In this document: positions 59,988 to 64,000 of the stretch, one piece after another
Layout of the letters: every line of letters begins with the position of its first letter
How positions within the stretch are numbered: the stretch's first letter is position 1
Source of the DNA: Rhizobium sp. P40RR-XXII
Lineage (GTDB): Bacteria > Pseudomonadota > Alphaproteobacteria > Rhizobiales > Rhizobiaceae
DNA length: 64,000 nucleotides
NCBI RefSeq assembly: GCF_012641405.1
Contig: NZ_JABAII010000002.1
Span: 434,001 to 498,000 of the forward strand
Direction: 5' to 3'
Position numbers and translations under genes: made by a program
Notes under the pieces: generated by a model
Seen by the model: the letters and a program-made list of their open reading frames with translations, nothing else
Told to the model about the DNA's origin: nothing
Database searches by the model: none

Positions 59988-62327
59988 TCAGAACTGGTTG
60001 GCGATGCCAAACCGGAAATTCTCGACCTTGTCGTAATCTTCCTTGAGAACAGGTACGGCATAGTCGACGCGGATGACACCGAACGGCGACGACCAGATCA
60101 AACCGGCACCGAGCGATGCGCGGATCGAGCTGTCGTTGTGAAGCGTATCGCCGAAGAGATTCGCCTTGTTGCCGTAGAGCGAACCTGCATCGGCAAAGGC
60201 CGCAATACGCAGACCGATATCCTGCGGTACGCCCGGCATCGGCATGCTAGCTTCCGCCGAAGCCGTGAAGTAGGTCGTGCCACCGAGCGGATCGCCATGC
60301 GACGAACGCGGGCCGATACCGGCATTCTCGAAGCCGCGGATTTCACGGCCACCAAGCGTGAACTGATCGAAGACGTTCAGCTTGCCGTCCGTCGGCATCA
60401 CGTAACCGGCACCGACCGTCAGCGAGCCGATGATATCGGCTTCGTCGCTGATCATCTTGTAGTAACGAGCCTTACCGCTCAGCTTGTAGAAGTCGGAGTC
60501 GCCACCGAGACCGGCATATTCATGCGTGAACTTGGCGATGATGCCTTCGCGCGGCAGGTTTTGGTCATCGAGCGTATTGTAGGTGAAGGTCTGCGAAATA
60601 GTCGACTGCGTCCAAGGGCCGTTCTCGACGAGGTTGACATACGGAGCAGAAAGATTGTCCTGCCAATTATTCGTGCCGTCGTAGGTCAAGCGCTTATAGT
60701 TATAGCGCAGGGTCGTCGCGAAGTTCTCGGTGATCGGCGCGGTGACGCGCAGCGAGAAGCCTTCTTCCGAGTAATCGTAATAATCATCGCTCGACGTCTG
60801 GTTCTTGAAAATATCGAAGCCGGCGGCAAGACGATAACCGAGGAAGTAAGGCTCGGTGAACGAGATGTTATAGGTACGGTTACCTTCCGTGCCGGCACCT
60901 GCGGCAATACGGATGTACTGGCCGCGACCAAGGAAGTTCTTTTCTTCGACCGAAGCTTCGAGCAGCAGGCCGCCATTGTTACCGACAGCGTAACCGGCGC
61001 CGATACCAAAGGAGCCGGTCGGCTGGTCTTCGACGTTGACGATAACGACCACGCGATCCGGGGCACTGCCCTGCGCCGTCGAGATATCGACCTTGGTGAA
61101 ATAGCCGAGCGCATCAAGGCGACGCTTGGCGCGCGTGATCATTTCCTGATTGAAGGCATCGCCTTCATTGAGGTCGAACTCGCGGCGGATGACGTAATCG
61201 CGCGTACGGGTGTTGCCGCGGATTTCGATCCGCTCGACATAGGCGCGCTCGCCCTGGTCGACCAGATATTCGATACCGATGGTGTGACCGGACAGATCGC
61301 GATTGCCACGCGGCGTGATGCGGGCGAACGGATAGCCCGCGGAGGCCACGCGCTTGGAAATGTTCTCGATCGAGGTCTGGATATCCTTGGCGCTATAGAC
61401 ATCGCCCTTGTGGGTGATGATGAGACCCTTCAGCTCGTCGGCATTGACGCCGTCGACCGTCGAGACCACGTTGATGTCGCCATAGGTGTAACGCGGACCT
61501 TCGTCCACATTGAAGTTCAGCGTGTATTCGTTGTTCTGCTCGTTCAGCGTCGCGTCGGCGCTGACGATGCGGAAATCGGCATAGCCGTGATTGTAGTAGA
61601 ACTGACGCAGCGTATCCTGGTCTGCCTGCTGGCGCTCAGGGCTGTAGACATCCTTACGGGTCAGGAATGACAGGAAGTTGCTCTTCTTGGTGCTGATCAC
61701 CGAAGCCAGACGGCCGCTGCCATAGGCCTGATTGCCCGAGAAATTGATCTTGTCGATCTTGGTGCGATCACCTTCGTTGATGACGAAGGCGACGTTGAGG
61801 CGGCCCGGCGAGACTTCCGCGGTCTGCGTCGTCACCTGGACATCGTTACGACCGATCGCAGCGTAGGCGTCCTTGATGGTCTTGATGTCAGCCTGAACGC
61901 TAGCCTCGTTGTACGGACCAGCCGAATGGGTCTGAATGACGCCCTGAAGCTTGTCGTCCTTGATCTTGCGGTTACCGTTGAAGACCACGGCGTTGATGAG
62001 CTTGTTTTCCTGGACCGTTACGATCAGGGTGCTGCCCGAAACCGTGACGTGGACATCCGAAAAATATCCGGTGGCATAGAGCTGCTTCACCGAAGTGTCG
62101 ATGTCGCCGGGGGAGAAGCTCTTTCCGGGCTTGATCGTGATATTGTCGCGAACTGCCGTCGCGCCAACACGTTCCGCACCGCGAACGTCAACGCGCTGAA
62201 TGACAGCCGCTTCCGCGACCGAGGCAGAGGCAAGTGTGAGAACACCAGCACCAGACGCAACAACACCAGCAGACAGCGCTACCGCCGACACTGCGTTCAA
62301 AAATTTTGAACCAGCCTTCATTTTCAC
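59988..62327 (-). CDS. bamA: Outer membrane protein assembly factor BamA
   Basis: 779-residue outer-membrane protein. Signal peptide (cleavage near residues 35-40, VAEAAVIQ), five POTRA domains (for example VIQRVDVRGAERVGATAVRD and FVINEGDRTKIDKINFSGNQ), then a 16-stranded barrel with the conserved TLGGREIRGFENAGIGPR in the lid/loop 6 (RGF motif) and a C-terminal strand ending FRFGIANQF, with the terminal Phe required for assembly. It follows rseP by 194 bases and precedes lpxD by 51 bases. Confidence 0.96.
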   Translation of the reverse strand: MKMKAGSKFLNAVSAVALSAGVVASGAGVLTLASASVAEAAVIQRVDVRGAERVGATAVRDNITIKPGKSFSPGDIDTSVKQLYATGYFSDVHVTVSGSTLIVTVQENKLINAVVFNGNRKIKDDKLQGVIQTHSAGPYNEASVQADIKTIKDAYAAIGRNDVQVTTQTAEVSPGRLNVAFVINEGDRTKIDKINFSGNQAYGSGRLASVISTKKSNFLSFLTRKDVYSPERQQADQDTLRQFYYNHGYADFRIVSADATLNEQNNEYTLNFNVDEGPRYTYGDINVVSTVDGVNADELKGLIITHKGDVYSAKDIQTSIENISKRVASAGYPFARITPRGNRDLSGHTIGIEYLVDQGERAYVERIEIRGNTRTRDYVIRREFDLNEGDAFNQEMITRAKRRLDALGYFTKVDISTAQGSAPDRVVVIVNVEDQPTGSFGIGAGYAVGNNGGLLLEASVEEKNFLGRGQYIRIAAGAGTEGNRTYNISFTEPYFLGYRLAAGFDIFKNQTSSDDYYDYSEEGFSLRVTAPITENFATTLRYNYKRLTYDGTNNWQDNLSAPYVNLVENGPWTQSTISQTFTYNTLDDQNLPREGIIAKFTHEYAGLGGDSDFYKLSGKARYYKMISDEADIIGSLTVGAGYVMPTDGKLNVFDQFTLGGREIRGFENAGIGPRSSHGDPLGGTTYFTASAEASMPMPGVPQDIGLRIAAFADAGSLYGNKANLFGDTLHNDSSIRASLGAGLIWSSPFGVIRVDYAVPVLKEDYDKVENFRFGIANQF

Positions 62328-62521
62328 TTCTTACCTTTTTTCAATCGTCCCCAGCCTCGAGCGAACCCGATTCCGGCCACGTGTGTCGTTTTACCCGCTT
62401 TTGACATACAAGCAAGGGAGCACGTTAATTTCTGTTTACTTCATTTCAAAGCGTGGCTCATTCGCCACTACAGCTTTGAAACATCGTAAATAAATCGTAA
62501 TTTCCTCTCGTCGCAGCTCCG

Positions 62522-64000
62522 CTAGCCTATTCTGGAACTGATGTCGTTCCAGGTCGCAAACACCATGAGTGAGAGCACCATCGCAAATCCGATCCGGAAA
62601 GCGATATCCTGCGCCCTTGCACCCAGGGGTTTTCCCCTTACGGCTTCAATCGCATAGAACATCAGATGGCCGCCATCAAGTACCGGCACCGGCATCAAAT
62701 TTAATAACCCTATTGAAACAGAAAGTATGGCGGCGAATTGGAGCACCGCAGCAAAGCCTAAAGTTGCCATTTGCCCCGAAAGTTGCGCAACCCTGATCGG
62801 GCCTCCAAGCTGATCGGCCTTCATATAGCCGCCAATGACATTGCCGATATATTCGAAAGTGCCGGAAACGATGCTGCCGGTCTGCTTCACACCCTCGGCA
62901 AGCGCCTGGAGTGGCCCATAGGCCTCATAGCGCAGCTTGATCGGCTTTTGGCCGTCGGTGATGCCGATGGTGGCGATCTCCGTCCGGGCGCCAAAGGCAT
63001 CGGTCTCTTCCGACTTCCTGGGCGTCACCGTCAGATCGCGTGTCTGACCGTCGCGCTTGACCGTCAGCGCCATGGGCTTGTCGGCATGAGCCGCTGCATA
63101 ACGCTGCACTTCGCCGACGGAGCCGATGTCCCGTCCATCCACAGAAAGAATGCGATCGCCTGGTTCCAGGCCGGCCATCTGGGCGGGGCTGTCGGAACCG
63201 ATCGAGGCAACGATCGGATCGATCGGTGCGATTCCGATGCTGCCGATATCCTTCTTGTTGCCAGACGCATCGGTATCGACAAGCGTTTCGGGCATGATCG
63301 GGATATCGCGGATTGCACCGTTGCGCTGTGTGGTCAGCACGATGCTCTTGCCGGGACGGTCGGCCACGTAGCGACCGATATCGTAATAGGTCGCGACGTT
63401 GTGGCCGTCGACCGCAATCAGCCGATCGCCGGCCTGCAAGCCAGCCCTGGCGGCCGGACCTACCGGCTCAACCGCCGTCACCACCGGATCGACGAGCGCA
63501 ATGCCGATGCGGCCCATTTCCATCTTGTTGCCGAACTGATCCGTATCTTCCACGAGCTTAGGCACGATCCGGAAATCGCGATTCTGGCCGTCGCGCTCGA
63601 CCGTCAGAACGATGGTACGGCCCGGGCGAAGACCGACATAGCGTTGCACTTCATCGAAGGTCGCCACCTTGTTGCCGTCGATGGCAACAAGGCGGTCGCC
63701 TGGCTCGATGCCTGCCTCGGCGGCAGCTCCGTCACGCGTCACCATGGCAACCACCGGATCGGCGACCGTACGGCCATAGATACCGAAAAGGACGGCGAAG
63801 ATCGCAATGGCGAGAAGGAAATTGGCAATCGGGCCGGCCGCAACCGTGGCCGCCCGCTTCCAGAGCTTGGCACCGGCAAAGGACTGTGCCCGCTCCTCCT
63901 CCGTCATGGCTGAAAGCTGATCCACGTCGACCTTGCTGGAGGCGTCCTCGTCGCCGAAGAAGCGCACGTAGCCGCCGAGCGGGATGAGCGAAAGTTTCCA
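62522..64000 (-). CDS. rseP: Site-2 protease RseP with three PDZ domains, partial (N-terminus beyond window)
   Basis: C-terminal 490 or so residues of an inner-membrane zinc metalloprotease. The frame enters from beyond position 64000 as WKLSLIPLGGYVRFFGDEDA, so the HExxH helix lies outside. Visible parts are a helix GPIANFLLAIAIFAVLFGIY, three PDZ units of exactly 90 residues each (63760-63491, 63490-63221, 63220-62951), and the C-terminal membrane part with the second zinc-ligand motif NLMPVPVLDGGHLMFYAIEA. It cleaves transmembrane anti-sigma factors in relatives. Most relatives have one or two PDZ domains, so the tandem triplication is unusual. Confidence 0.93.
   Translation of the reverse strand, partial: WKLSLIPLGGYVRFFGDEDASSKVDVDQLSAMTEEERAQSFAGAKLWKRAATVAAGPIANFLLAIAIFAVLFGIYGRTVADPVVAMVTRDGAAAEAGIEPGDRLVAIDGNKVATFDEVQRYVGLRPGRTIVLTVERDGQNRDFRIVPKLVEDTDQFGNKMEMGRIGIALVDPVVTAVEPVGPAARAGLQAGDRLIAVDGHNVATYYDIGRYVADRPGKSIVLTTQRNGAIRDIPIMPETLVDTDASGNKKDIGSIGIAPIDPIVASIGSDSPAQMAGLEPGDRILSVDGRDIGSVGEVQRYAAAHADKPMALTVKRDGQTRDLTVTPRKSEETDAFGARTEIATIGITDGQKPIKLRYEAYGPLQALAEGVKQTGSIVSGTFEYIGNVIGGYMKADQLGGPIRVAQLSGQMATLGFAAVLQFAAILSVSIGLLNLMPVPVLDGGHLMFYAIEAVRGKPLGARAQDIAFRIGFAMVLSLMVFATWNDISSRIG
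62951..63760 (-). repeat. Three tandem 270-bp repeats encoding PDZ domains in rseP
   Basis: Each unit encodes 90 residues with no gap: they begin DPVVAMVTRDGAAAEAG, DPVVTAVEPVGPAARAG and DPIVASIGSDSPAQMAG, share GDRL(V/I)A(I/V)DG-type cores (third copy GDRILSVDG) near residues 21-29 and end in RIGIALV, SIGIAPI and TIGITDG. Residue identity between units is moderate, so this is an old or selected-for duplication rather than a fresh one. Confidence 0.9.

Noticed and set aside
60138..61670. 510-codon plus-strand frame opposite bamA
   Set aside because: Antisense shadow of bamA without motifs.

Overview
The window looks like chromosomal core DNA of a Rhizobiaceae alphaproteobacterium, most probably Rhizobium sensu lato. 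The reasons are GC-rich coding with long antisense open frames, the nifR3(dusB)-ntrB-ntrC-ntrY-ntrX-dat-hfq-hflX order, an IspDF fusion, a PdhB with its own lipoyl domain, a phosphatidylcholine synthase (Pcs), DUF934 and DUF2849 proteins around cysI, a RIME-like intergenic palindrome cluster and an alphaproteobacterial SOS box (GAAC-N7-GAAC) in front of lexA. No prophage, insertion sequence or CRISPR array was seen. Functions are called from recognisable motifs and family resemblance by eye; no database search was run.

Layout. 1-4100: galactofuranose-type sugar ABC operon (ytfQ-ytfR-ytfT-yjfF, minus strand, last gene cut by the window edge). 4193-8934: BMP-type nucleoside/purine ABC operon (ATPase, two permeases, binding protein). 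8976-13868: quinone oxidoreductase, pcs, a UbiH-type hydroxylase, an AEC transporter and a CcdA-like protein. 13.9-17.7 kb: a gene-poor stretch with several very small, mostly orphan genes (PsiF-like, a TTG-start 67-aa protein, a 36-aa membrane peptide, a 167-aa membrane protein, a GlsB-like protein, a 68-aa protein) and tRNA-Lys(UUU). 17.85-23.5 kb: GntR regulator, fpr, and the sulfite reduction block cysG-DUF2849-cysI-DUF934. 23.8-25.3 kb: nucleoside deaminase and mazG. 25.5-35.7 kb: hflX, hfq, D-amino acid aminotransferase and the two nitrogen two-component systems NtrYX and NtrBC with dusB. 35.9-37.7 kb: ispDF-cinA. 37.7-46.5 kb: pyruvate dehydrogenase and lipoate block (pdhA-pdhB-pdhC-SGNH hydrolase-lpdA-two GlsB-like proteins-lipA-ATPase-coenzyme Q binding protein). 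46.6-50.3 kb: ftsB-like, eno, kdsA, VOC protein. 50.7-55.5 kb: lexA, comEC, gltA. 55.5-64.0 kb: the envelope operon rseP-bamA-lpxD-fabZ-lpxA-lpxI-lpxB.

How the genes work together. The pdh block encodes all three enzymes of the pyruvate dehydrogenase complex plus the lipoyl synthase that modifies PdhB, PdhC and other targets; eno lies upstream and gltA downstream in central metabolism. The envelope block builds lipid A from its first acylation (LpxA) to the disaccharide (LpxB), alongside KdsA for Kdo, BamA for outer-membrane protein insertion and RseP for envelope stress proteolysis. CysG makes siroheme for CysI; no cysJ is present and the neighbouring Fpr is a plausible electron donor route.

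The most unusual feature is the site-2 protease RseP at the right edge. It carries three consecutive 90-residue PDZ units in exact register (270-bp period), where I would expect one or two. Other points worth a second look are an apparent rare start codon for hflX, a perfect 10-bp inverted repeat upstream of fpr, a plus-strand terminator-shaped hairpin in the pcs leader, a 21-bp tandem repeat before a 36-codon membrane peptide gene, a GlsB-like pair inside the pdh-lipA cluster, and a gltA terminator built into the last codons of lpxB.
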